Origin: Patescibacteria group bacterium
Lineage (GTDB): Bacteria; Patescibacteriota; WWE3; UBA101185; UBA10185
Reading direction: 5' to 3'
Length of the DNA: 7,119 bases
Assembly (NCBI GenBank): GCA_022710505.1
Contig: JAKLGS010000037.1
Coordinates: forward strand, 1 to 7,119
The notes under the pieces were generated by a model, which was given only the letters and a program-made list of their open reading frames with translations, was not told where the DNA came from and ran no database searches. The position numbers and the translations under genes are program-made. This document shows, piece after piece, positions 1-5,266 of this stretch (its first letter is position 1; each line of letters starts with the position of its first letter).

Positions 1-54
1 AGGGCAGTTAAATTTAATTAAATATAATCACTATTTATGATGTCAGTCAACCTT

Positions 55-63
55 TGATATACT
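55..63 (+). promoter_or_regulatory. Putative extended -10 promoter for the acidic-protein gene
   Basis: The sequence TGATATACT fits an extended -10 element (TG-N-TATACT). No good -35 is visible 16-18 bases upstream, which an extended -10 can tolerate. Transcription would begin near base 70, leaving a leader of about 28 bases with a weak purine-rich AAAGGG shortly before the ATG at 99. A separate TATAAT occurs at 23-28 and could be a second or alternative -10. This is inferred from motif match only. Confidence 0.35.
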
Positions 64-98
64 TTAAGCAATAAAAAATTTTAAAAAGGGAAAAAGTT

Positions 99-473
99 AT
101 GGACGACAATACAAAATTTCCTTCAGGCTCGTCTTCAAGCACGTCTGATTCTAGTGATGATAAAGTTTTAGACGATGGGGGTAGTAATAATTTACCACTT
201 GAGTTAGCTGATGAATCCGAATTGGTTGGTGATATAGAGAAAGAGAGTGTTGATATTAAAGCCCAACCTGTTATCGGGGATTCCTCGGTAGGGGACACAG
301 TTAGTGTTGTTTCGGAAGAAGTTTATTCTACAGAAGAGATGGGTATTGATTCTATGGTTCCCGGTCCTGAAAACTCGGAAGAAATAAGATCGGACATCGA
401 TGTTTCGAAAGAAATTTTAACTGATGATGCAGACGATTCAGAGTCTTTTCTGGACGATACCGAAAATATATAG
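99..473 (+). CDS. Highly acidic, Ser/Asp/Glu-rich small protein of unknown function
   Basis: I do not recognise this 124-residue protein. About 36 residues are Asp or Glu against 6 Lys or Arg, giving a net charge near -30, and about 22 are Ser. The N-terminus carries a Ser run (SGSSSSTSDSSDD, about residues 10-21) and the C-terminus clusters of DD pairs. There is no signal peptide, membrane segment or Cys, and no hydrophobic core is apparent, so it is probably intrinsically disordered. The ATG at 99 follows a weak Shine-Dalgarno-like AAAGGG and a possible extended -10 promoter. The gene converges on dnaK and a hairpin lies about 115 bases past its stop. The antisense frame is open for only 83 codons, so this strand is the better call. 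It could be an acidic linker-like or nucleic-acid-mimic protein, but nothing in the sequence proves a role. The sense reading is moderately secure; the function is unknown. Confidence 0.6.
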   Translation: MDDNTKFPSGSSSSTSDSSDDKVLDDGGSNNLPLELADESELVGDIEKESVDIKAQPVIGDSSVGDTVSVVSEEVYSTEEMGIDSMVPGPENSEEIRSDIDVSKEILTDDADDSESFLDDTENI

Positions 474-589
474 TTGATTTATTTTTTTCAGGACTTTGTG
501 TTAAAAGACAGAACTGGAGTAGACCTAAAGTATATAAGTTCGAAAAGATAATTAAGATACGATTAAAAAGATAAAAAAGATAAAAAGAG

Positions 590-616
590 GAGAGGGGCGC
601 CTTCGGCGCCCCTCTC
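590..616 (-). terminator. Rho-independent terminator of the hrcA-grpE-dnaK operon (possibly bidirectional)
   Basis: A perfect 12-bp GC-rich stem (590-601 with 605-616) closes on a 3-base loop. Read on the minus strand it lies about 70 bases after the dnaK stop. It is followed by CTCTTTTTATCTTTTTTATC, a good U-rich tract, so it should end the heat-shock operon. On the plus strand the downstream sequence is only moderately T-rich, so ending the acidic-protein transcript here is possible but weaker. The T-rich minus-strand tail comes from three short near-repeats of GATAAAAA (about 560-587). Confidence 0.9.
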
Positions 617-686
617 TGATTCTTTATTTCTAATCTCTTATTTTTAACTCACCGTTAAAGAAATAACGAAGACTTGAGCTAAATAA

Positions 687-2597
687 TTATTCAACTATCT
701 CACCCTCTACAGGTTCATCTTTTTTATTGTCCCCGTCTTTTCCTTTGTCCTGGTCATTGCTGCTATTCCCTGGGTTTTGATCTTGACTTCCTGGGGTTGG
801 TCCGCCTTGTTTATACATGTGTTCCCCAATTTTCTGAAGAATACTGGAGAGTTCTTGAGTCTTTTGTTTCAAGGTTTCCACGCTGTCTGTTTGCAAGTTA
901 TCTCTAATACCTTTTACTTTTTCCTCAATGTCTTTTTTCAAGTCTTCGGGTATTTTGTCCCCTGCATCTTTTACAGATTTTTCAGCGGTGTAGCAAAGAC
1001 CATCGGCTAAATTTCTCGTTTCAACTTCCTCTTTTCTCTTTTTGTCTTCATCAGCGTGAAGTTCTGATTCCTTTACCATTTTTTCAACTTCCTCTTTTGA
1101 TAATCCAGTCCCACCCTGAATAGTTATTCTTTGCTCTTTATTTGTAGCCTTGTCTTTTGCCGTGACATTTAGTATTCCGTTTGCATCAATATCAAAAATA
1201 ACTTCTACTTGAGGGACACCTCTTGGTGCTGGGGGAATTCCATCCAGCATAAATCTACCTAATGATTTATTGTCAGAAGCCATATTTCTTTCACCTTGAA
1301 GAACATTTATCTCTACGCTGGTTTGACTATCAGCCGCAGTAGAGAATACCTGACTCTTTTGAGTTGGTATAGTCGTATTTCTGTTTATTAAAGGTGTAGA
1401 AACTCCTCCTAATGTTTCAATTCCTAAGGTTAAAGGTGTTACATCTAAAAGTAGAACGTCTTTAACGTCTCCAGTTAAAACTCCACCTTGAATTGCTGCT
1501 CCGAGTGCTACCACTTCGTCCGGGTTGATGCTTTTATTTGGTTCTTTTCCGAAGAATTCTTTTACTACTTGGGTAACTTTAGGCATTCTGGTCATTCCAC
1601 CAACCAAAACAACTTCATTAATATCACTTTTGCTCAAACCCGAATCTTTTAACGCGTTTTCCATAGGTTTTATCGTTCTTTGAATAAGGTCGTCGACTAG
1701 TTGTTCAAGTTTTGATCTGGTAAGTTTGATGTTTAAGTGTTTGGGACCCGAACTATCTGCTGTAATAAACGGTATGTTTATTTCGGTTTCCATAGTTGAT
1801 GAAAGTTCAATTTTGGCTTTTTCAGCTGCGTCCTTTAACCTTTGCATTGCTTGCCTGTCTTTAGATAAATCAACACCGTTTTCTTTTTTGAACTCTTCCA
1901 AAAGCCAGTTAATTACTTTTTGATCAAAATCATCTCCACCTAAGTATGTGTCTCCATTCGTGGCTTTAACCTCAAAAACACCGTCACCAATCTCTAAAAC
2001 TGAGACATCAAAAGTACCACCACCCAAATCGTAAACAACTATTTTTTCATTTGCTTTTTTATCTAAACCATAAGCTAAAGAAGAAGCTGTTGGTTCGTTG
2101 ATAATTCTGTCTACCTCAAAACCTGCTATCTGTCCCGCTTCTTTTGTTGCAGTTCTTTGAGAATCGTTAAAGTATGCAGGTACTGTAATTATTGCTTTTG
2201 TAATCTTCTGTCCAACAAACGCTTCAGCGTCAGCCTTCATTTTCGCAAGTATCTTTGCTGAAATTTCCTGTGGTGTGTAGATTTTACCTTCAACTTCAAC
2301 ACAAGCCAACCCGTTTTTTCCTTCAACAATTTCATAAGGGTAGTCGCCTTTGATTCTTTGAACCTCTGGGTCATCAAACCTTCTACCCATTAATCTTTTT
2401 ATTGAAAAGATTGTATTTTTTGGGTTTACTACTTGTTGTCTTTTTGCTGGGATTCCGACAATGTTCTGGTCGGGCACCACGATTGATGGGGTAGTGTTAG
2501 CACCTTCGGCGTTTGGTATTACCTTAGCACTTCCGCCCTCCATCACTGCCATACAACTATTTGTAGTTCCTAAGTCTATTCCTAATATTTTTGACAT
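687..2597 (-). CDS. dnaK: Molecular chaperone DnaK (Hsp70)
   Basis: ATP-dependent cytoplasmic chaperone that binds exposed hydrophobic peptide stretches in cycles driven by DnaJ and GrpE. The 636 residues are full length for the family. The nucleotide-binding domain shows the phosphate-1 loop GIDLGTTNS (6-14), phosphate-2 VYDLGGGTFDVS (188-199) and the adenosine motif VVLVGGMTRMP (329-339). The interdomain linker is DVLLLDV (380-386). The beta-sandwich substrate domain follows (about 390-500), then the helical lid and a low-complexity Gly/Asn/Asp/Gln tail ending EPVEGEIVE. Residues about 76-105 keep the segment that is absent from many Gram-positive DnaKs, so this is the longer, diderm-type form. 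The ATG is preceded by a perfect AGGAGG. It is the last gene of the operon, 15 bases after grpE, and a terminator follows. No dnaJ is visible next to it. Confidence 0.99.
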   Translation of the reverse strand: MSKILGIDLGTTNSCMAVMEGGSAKVIPNAEGANTTPSIVVPDQNIVGIPAKRQQVVNPKNTIFSIKRLMGRRFDDPEVQRIKGDYPYEIVEGKNGLACVEVEGKIYTPQEISAKILAKMKADAEAFVGQKITKAIITVPAYFNDSQRTATKEAGQIAGFEVDRIINEPTASSLAYGLDKKANEKIVVYDLGGGTFDVSVLEIGDGVFEVKATNGDTYLGGDDFDQKVINWLLEEFKKENGVDLSKDRQAMQRLKDAAEKAKIELSSTMETEINIPFITADSSGPKHLNIKLTRSKLEQLVDDLIQRTIKPMENALKDSGLSKSDINEVVLVGGMTRMPKVTQVVKEFFGKEPNKSINPDEVVALGAAIQGGVLTGDVKDVLLLDVTPLTLGIETLGGVSTPLINRNTTIPTQKSQVFSTAADSQTSVEINVLQGERNMASDNKSLGRFMLDGIPPAPRGVPQVEVIFDIDANGILNVTAKDKATNKEQRITIQGGTGLSKEEVEKMVKESELHADEDKKRKEEVETRNLADGLCYTAEKSVKDAGDKIPEDLKKDIEEKVKGIRDNLQTDSVETLKQKTQELSSILQKIGEHMYKQGGPTPGSQDQNPGNSSNDQDKGKDGDNKKDEPVEGEIVE

Positions 2598-2604
2598 TTT
2601 TATT

Positions 2605-2610
2605 CCTCCT
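2605..2610 (-). promoter_or_regulatory. Strong ribosome binding site of dnaK
   Basis: A consensus AGGAGG lies 7 bases before the dnaK ATG, within the 15-base gap after the grpE stop. It fixes the dnaK start. It contrasts with grpE and hrcA, neither of which has a recognisable Shine-Dalgarno, so dnaK may be translated more strongly than the two upstream genes of the same operon. Confidence 0.9.
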
Positions 2611-2612
2611 AT

Positions 2613-3089
2613 TTATTGTTGACCTACCGCCACTTTGGCTGGTCTTAACAAAAAACCATTTAATAAATAACCTTTTTGAATTACTTTTAAAACTTTATTT
2701 TTTTCTCCTGGTTGTACTTCTATTGCTTCCATAAAATTGTGATCAAAGTCTTTTCCTTCTGCCTCTATTTCTTCGATGCCTATATTTTTTAAAACTTTCT
2801 GCAAATCTTTTAGAGTTAAACGCAAACCTTCGTCTTTTGAATGCTCTTGTATTTTTTCTAAATTATCAAAGAATGGTAAAAAGCTTTCCAAAATTTGTAT
2901 TTTTACTAGCGTTAAGAAATTCTCCTTTTCTTCTGTAGTTCTTTTTTCTAAGTTGTTGTAATCAGCGAGAGCTCTTTTCCAACTATTATCCAGACTTTCA
3001 ACTTTATCTTGAAGTTCTTTTATCTGTTTTTCATAATTTTCTTGTGTTTTTTTCGAAGGGATACCCCCTTCCTTTTTATCTTCTTTCAT
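2613..3089 (-). CDS. grpE: Nucleotide exchange factor GrpE
   Basis: Co-chaperone that forms a homodimer and speeds ADP release from DnaK. The 158-residue product has the expected order: a charged N-terminal tail (1-18), then a long coiled-coil helix (about 19-65) with the family pattern KRALADYNNLEKRT (38-51), then the four-helix dimer region LESFLPFFDNLEKI (67-80). The C-terminal beta-wing contains KDFDHNFMEAI (113-123) and the conserved ending GYLLNGFLLRPAKVAV (140-155). It is somewhat shorter than E. coli GrpE, mainly at the N-terminus. It sits 26 bases after hrcA and 15 before dnaK, the usual heat-shock operon order. I see no clear Shine-Dalgarno before the ATG; the upstream sequence is GCCTCACTGCCTAAAATCACT-like, so initiation may depend on coupling to hrcA. 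Confidence 0.98.
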   Translation of the reverse strand: MKEDKKEGGIPSKKTQENYEKQIKELQDKVESLDNSWKRALADYNNLEKRTTEEKENFLTLVKIQILESFLPFFDNLEKIQEHSKDEGLRLTLKDLQKVLKNIGIEEIEAEGKDFDHNFMEAIEVQPGEKNKVLKVIQKGYLLNGFLLRPAKVAVGQQ

Positions 3090-3115
3090 AGTGATTTTAG
3101 GCAGTGAGGCAAAAA

Positions 3116-3838
3116 TTACCAGGATCCGCCAAGTTCCTCCAAAATTTTCTTAGTATATTTAATCATCGGAATTATCTTTGAATAGTTTATTCTTGAAGGT
3201 CCAAGTATTGCTATATTTCCTGTTTTTTCGCCGATTCTGTAAGGTGCAAAAATTAGTGTACTTTTTTCTAGTTTTTCTACTGGTATTTCGTCGCCGATTA
3301 GGGTGTAGGTTTCTTGTCCGGGCATTACACTTTGAAAAATTCTGTTTAAGGTATCAAAATCATCAAGTATTTTTAAGGTTGCTTTGGCGATGTCTATATC
3401 CCAATACTCTTTGTGTTCAAGAACGTTTGAAGCTCCGGAGTAGGTTACAAAACCGTTATCTGTGGTTGCAATGGATAAACAATCAGTAGCATCTGCTAAA
3501 GCTAATGTAGTTTCTCGTAGTAATTTCTCTACCTCAAATCTATTTGACCAAAGCCTTTGTTTTAATGCTACTTCTTGTAAAACAGGTAATTCCTCCTCTT
3601 GCATTAAGTCTTGGATGTAAAGTTTGTAAGCCATTTTAGTTGGCACTCTGCCTGATGAGGTGTGAAGCATTTCAAGAAAACCCATGTCAATTAATTTTGC
3701 CATTTCGTTTCTGACGGTAGCGGGGGAGCACCTTAAATTATGGCTTTTTACTATCTCTACCGAGCCTACAGGCTCCGCAGTGTTTATATAGTCATCTATA
3801 ATTGCTTGTAATAATTCTATTTGTCTTTCGGTCAACAT
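3116..3838 (-). CDS. hrcA: Heat-inducible transcription repressor HrcA, short form
   Basis: Repressor of class I heat-shock genes that binds CIRCE operators and is kept active by the GroE chaperonin in well-studied bacteria. The N-terminal winged helix is textbook: LTERQIELLQAIIDDYI (2-18), TAEPVGS (20-26), recognition helix SPATVRNEMAKL (38-49) and wing HTSSGRVPT (59-67). A GAF-like region follows. The C-terminus, NIAILGPSRINYSKIIPMIKYT (about 208-229), is the normal HrcA ending, so the protein is not truncated at the end. At 240 residues it is about 100 shorter than the usual ~340, and the loss falls in the middle, where the inserted dimerisation domain normally sits. It is first in the operon. 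The ATG has no Shine-Dalgarno and lies right at the predicted transcription start, so the mRNA is probably leaderless. Its own promoter contains a CIRCE-like operator, implying autoregulation. Confidence 0.96.
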   Translation of the reverse strand: MLTERQIELLQAIIDDYINTAEPVGSVEIVKSHNLRCSPATVRNEMAKLIDMGFLEMLHTSSGRVPTKMAYKLYIQDLMQEEELPVLQEVALKQRLWSNRFEVEKLLRETTLALADATDCLSIATTDNGFVTYSGASNVLEHKEYWDIDIAKATLKILDDFDTLNRIFQSVMPGQETYTLIGDEIPVEKLEKSTLIFAPYRIGEKTGNIAILGPSRINYSKIIPMIKYTKKILEELGGSW

Positions 3839-3839
3839 A

Positions 3840-3866
3840 TTATCAATAATATAGCACGAGTGCTAA
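3840..3866 (-). promoter_or_regulatory. CIRCE-like HrcA operator (atypical)
   Basis: On the minus strand the consensus left half TTAGCACTC (3858-3866) is perfect. The classical right half GAGTGCTAA should follow after 9 bases. There the sequence is TATTGATAA (3840-3848), only 6 of 9 matching. However, TAGCAC and GTGCTA form a perfect, compact palindrome with a 2-base centre at 3852-3865. The site lies between and over the -35 and -10 of the hrcA promoter, an ideal position for autorepression. Whether HrcA reads the decayed 9-spaced site or the compact palindrome cannot be told from sequence. Confidence 0.8.
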
Positions 3867-3875
3867 ATGTGTCAA
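3846..3875 (-). promoter_or_regulatory. Sigma-70-type promoter of hrcA-grpE-dnaK
   Basis: On the minus strand a consensus TTGACA (3870-3875) is separated by 18 bases from TATTAT (3846-3851). TATATT (3848-3853, 16-base spacing) is an alternative -10. Transcription should begin about 7 bases past the -10, near 3838-3840, which coincides with the hrcA ATG. The CIRCE-like palindrome fills the spacer. Vegetative promoter plus CIRCE is the usual class I heat-shock arrangement. Confidence 0.85.
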
Positions 3876-3888
3876 GAGGGATTTTGGT

Positions 3889-3917
3889 TTGTCAATTAAT
3901 ATAGGGTGTGGTAGTAT
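3889..3917 (+). promoter_or_regulatory. Promoter of the first small-protein gene (3951-4301)
   Basis: TTGTCA (3889-3894), a 17-base spacer and TAGTAT (3912-3917) form a plausible sigma-70 promoter, with the start near 3924. Its -35 is 13 bases from the -35 of the divergent hrcA promoter, so the two promoters share a compact control region. A ribosome binding site AAGGAG (3939-3944) precedes the ATG at 3951. A second, diverged copy of this promoter occurs at 4426-4454 with the same spacing, which supports both calls. Confidence 0.75.
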
Positions 3918-3950
3918 CTTTTTCAAACTATAAAGTAGAAGGAGACTACT

Positions 3951-4301
3951 ATGGCCGAAGCACTTAATAAGAAGGTCTTATCTTGTTTTGTTAAAACCGT
4001 ATCCGTGTGTATCCAACGCGTCTATCGCGATTCAGTGTGTATCCAGCAGACCTATAACAATATCTTACATAGAGCCATGTATCAAGTAAGTCTGCGAACA
4101 AAAAGGCAAAGGTACAAACTTGCCTTAGTTATGGCCAATTTTATATTCGCATGCACTTATTTTGATGACTTGGAAAGGAGATTAGTCACTAATCTTTGTT
4201 TTTTTTACGTCAACCTATATTGTAGTACGTCCGATCCTGTCGAAATTGAACAGAAATTAGAGGAAAAGATACTATTTTTGTTATCAAAAAAAGACAGTTA
4301 A
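3951..4301 (+). CDS. Small helical Cys-rich protein of unknown function (module protein 1)
   Basis: I recognise no family for this 116-residue protein. The ATG has a good AAGGAG six bases upstream and a promoter; a hairpin terminator follows the stop, so it is a single-gene transcript. It is predicted mostly helical, without signal peptide or membrane span, slightly basic, with six Cys (12, 20, 30, 68, 83, 91). It contains a tandem ten-residue repeat, SVCIQRVYRD then SVCIQQTYNN (18-37). Three short patterns recur in the three genes to the right: IQRVY (21-25), YKLALVM (55-61) and CFFYVNLY (83-90) followed by DP (95-96). It seems closest to the protein at 4879-5217. It is divergent from hrcA, with which it shares a control region. 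A stress-related role would be speculation. The gene itself is well supported by its signals; the function is unknown. Confidence 0.8.
   Translation: MAEALNKKVLSCFVKTVSVCIQRVYRDSVCIQQTYNNILHRAMYQVSLRTKRQRYKLALVMANFIFACTYFDDLERRLVTNLCFFYVNLYCSTSDPVEIEQKLEEKILFLLSKKDS
4002..4061 (+). repeat. Two tandem 30-bp units inside the small gene at 3951-4301
   Basis: Bases 4002-4031 and 4032-4061 match at 21 of 30 positions, in frame, encoding SVCIQRVYRD and SVCIQQTYNN. The block GTGTGTATCCA is identical in both. This looks like an internal duplication that lengthened an N-terminal helix by ten residues. Confidence 0.75.
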
Positions 4302-4306
4302 AGTAT

Positions 4307-4344
4307 ATAGGGTTGTCTTCAAATTCCTTTGAAAGCAGCCCTAT
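4307..4344 (+). terminator. Rho-independent terminator of the first small gene
   Basis: A long hairpin starts 5 bases after the stop codon at 4299-4301. Arms 4307-4323 and 4328-4344 pair over 17 positions with one mismatch (C4317/A4334) and a few G-T pairs, around a TTCC loop. TTTTGTTAAT follows. Its right arm, GCAGCCCTATTT, is identical to the right arm of the terminator at 5638-5668, and in both cases it overlaps a lepA stop codon. Confidence 0.85.
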
Positions 4345-4403
4345 TTTGTTAATATCTGCTTAAAAGCCTCTTGGGGTATATCAACTTTCCTAACTCTTTT
4401 CAT
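4341..4403 (-). pseudogene. Detached copy of the lepA 3' end (20 codons plus stop)
   Basis: Read on the minus strand this gives MKRVRKVDIPQEAFKQILTK followed by TAG. The intact lepA at the right ends MKRIGKVDIPQEAFRQILTK and TAG. The two stretches differ at 10 of 63 bases. Seven of these are third-codon positions, and 17 of 20 residues are identical. Similarity begins at GCAGCCCTA in the terminator arm (4335 matching 5662) and stops abruptly after 4404, beyond which no LepA codons are recognisable. The fragment cannot encode a functional LepA. It is a leftover of duplication or recombination at the lepA end. The VDIPQEAF block is a known C-terminal signature of LepA (VELPQEAF in E. coli), so the identification is firm. 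Confidence 0.92.
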
Positions 4404-4425
4404 TATCAAGAGAGTTGGTTTTGGT

Positions 4426-4454
4426 TTGTGTTCTTATATAGGATATAGTAGAAT
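4426..4454 (+). promoter_or_regulatory. Promoter of the three-gene small-protein operon
   Basis: TTGTGT (4426-4431), a 17-base spacer and TAGAAT (4449-4454) occupy the same relative positions as the promoter at 3889-3917. Around them 35 of 46 bases match (blocks TTTTGGTTTGT, ATATAGG and GTAG are identical). The conservation of -35 register, spacing and -10 argues that both copies are functional promoters. A ribosome binding site AAGGAG follows at 4475-4480. Confidence 0.75.
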
Positions 4455-4486
4455 CCTTTCCAAATCTAACAAAAAAGGAGAAGAAA

Positions 4487-4852
4487 ATGGAAAGGGCTTC
4501 TAAGTATTGTAATAACGTGAATTACGCACAAGTACTGCCGAGCATAATCCAAGATTCATTTGTTATGGATCTTCGCTCATCGTTGCTGTCTGGTACCCGG
4601 GAAGGGCCAACTGCTAAAAAGATAACCGGAAAGAGGAGACGCAAGGTCCTTGAGCTTATGTCGTTGCGAGTGTGCTCTTATTTATTGTGCCACCCTGAAT
4701 TCAAAAGAGATCTTTTGTCTGCGGAGAAAGCAAAAGAACTTTGTTTTATTTTTGTTGAAGCTTTTTTTAATACACTTGATATAGTAAATGCAAGGGAGGT
4801 GGTGGAGGGCGAAGCGACGAAAATGTCAAACCTTGTAGACATCGTGTTTTGA
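4487..4852 (+). CDS. Small helical protein of unknown function (module protein 2)
   Basis: I do not recognise this 121-residue protein. The ATG follows AAGGAG by six bases and a promoter resembling that of the first small gene. It has no signal peptide or membrane segment; four Cys (8, 63, 68, 86). A basic patch GKRRRK (48-53) runs straight into KVLELM (53-58), matching the YKLALVM pattern of the first small protein. LCFIFVEAF (85-93) matches LCFFYVNLY, and IIQDSF (20-25) matches CIQRVY. These similarities are faint but fall in the same order at similar spacing, so I take the proteins as diverged paralogs. Its TGA stop is the only evidence in the window that UGA is a stop codon. It is the first gene of an apparent operon; the next start is 26 bases downstream. 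Function unknown. Confidence 0.78.
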   Translation: MERASKYCNNVNYAQVLPSIIQDSFVMDLRSSLLSGTREGPTAKKITGKRRRKVLELMSLRVCSYLLCHPEFKRDLLSAEKAKELCFIFVEAFFNTLDIVNAREVVEGEATKMSNLVDIVF

Positions 4853-4878
4853 TTGACAACAAACTAAAGGAGAAGGAA

Positions 4879-5217
4879 ATGAATAAAGACGCTTTAATTA
4901 AGTTGATGTTTAAAACGTTCTCGAGAATGGTTGAAAGGACATTCCTTTTAGTTCAGGGTAGTTGGGAAAAAGAAATTCCAGACTTGCGTTCTCGAATGGA
5001 GGTTGGTGATGAAGCAAAGTTTTGGGTTAGCATGGCAATGACGGATAATATTGTTGTCACGTTTTGTGAGAAACCGTGTGAGCAGGAGCGTGCCTTTATT
5101 ATGGATGCCTGTTTTTTGTATTTAGAATCACTGTTTACCCAACACGATCCTTCAGCTCGTTTAAAAGCAGTCGAAGACTTTTGTCTGTCAAGATATGTAG
5201 ACTGCAAATCCGTTTAG
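4879..5217 (+). CDS. Small helical Cys-containing protein of unknown function (module protein 3)
   Basis: This is a 112-residue protein from the ATG at 4879, which has AAGGAG six bases upstream. The frame stays open back to a TTG at 4849 that overlaps the previous stop, but that codon has no ribosome binding site, so I prefer 4879. I recognise no family. It has five Cys, including C63-x3-C67, and no signal peptide or membrane span. It shows all three shared patterns: KTFSRMVERTF (12-22), close to KTVSVCIQRVY of the first small protein; AKFWVSM (46-52); and ACFLYLESLF (77-86) followed by DP (90-91). Of the three operon members it looks nearest to the single gene of copy 1. It lies in the middle of the operon, 26 bases after the previous gene and 49 before the next. 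Function unknown. Confidence 0.78.
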   Translation: MNKDALIKLMFKTFSRMVERTFLLVQGSWEKEIPDLRSRMEVGDEAKFWVSMAMTDNIVVTFCEKPCEQERAFIMDACFLYLESLFTQHDPSARLKAVEDFCLSRYVDCKSV

Positions 5218-5266
5218 TATTTAAATGACATTTTTGGTTAAGAGAAAATAAAGGAGATTGGATACG

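Larger units (their letters stand above)
3872..4404 (+). repeat. Repeat module, copy 1 (promoter, small gene, terminator, lepA tail)
   Basis: The left end resembles the start of copy 2: TCAAGAG at 3872 and at 4406, then a 46-base promoter block (3882-3927 against 4419-4464, 35 of 46 identical). The right end, terminator arm plus lepA tail (4335-4404), resembles 5662-5731, with 60 of 70 bases matching. The unit contains one small gene. The two copies are arranged head to tail with the junction near 4405. Boundaries are by eye. Confidence 0.75.

Noticed and set aside
47..298. Minus-strand 83-codon open frame opposite the acidic-protein gene
   Set aside because: It is antisense to the better-supported plus-strand gene, has no visible ribosome binding site, and its Ser-rich composition is what the complement of that gene would give.
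540..590. GATAAAAA-type short repeats as a CRISPR or iteron array
   Set aside because: There are only about three imperfect A-rich units without spacers; they serve as the U-tract of the dnaK terminator on the minus strand.
777..1010. Plus-strand open frames inside dnaK, grpE and hrcA (777-1010, 1726-1923, 2776-2961, 3178-3489)
   Set aside because: They lie wholly antisense to unmistakable conserved genes and their Phe/Leu/Ser/Cys-rich translations are typical shadows.
4849..4878. TTG start for the third small gene overlapping the previous stop codon
   Set aside because: It has no ribosome binding site, whereas the ATG at 4879 has AAGGAG at ideal distance.
4953..5207. Minus-strand 84-codon open frame within the third small gene
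   Set aside because: The plus-strand gene has a Shine-Dalgarno, operon spacing and paralog patterns; this antisense frame has none.
5258..5266. TTG start for the fourth small gene
   Set aside because: The AAGGAG site ends one base before it, too close for initiation; the ATG at 5267 fits better.
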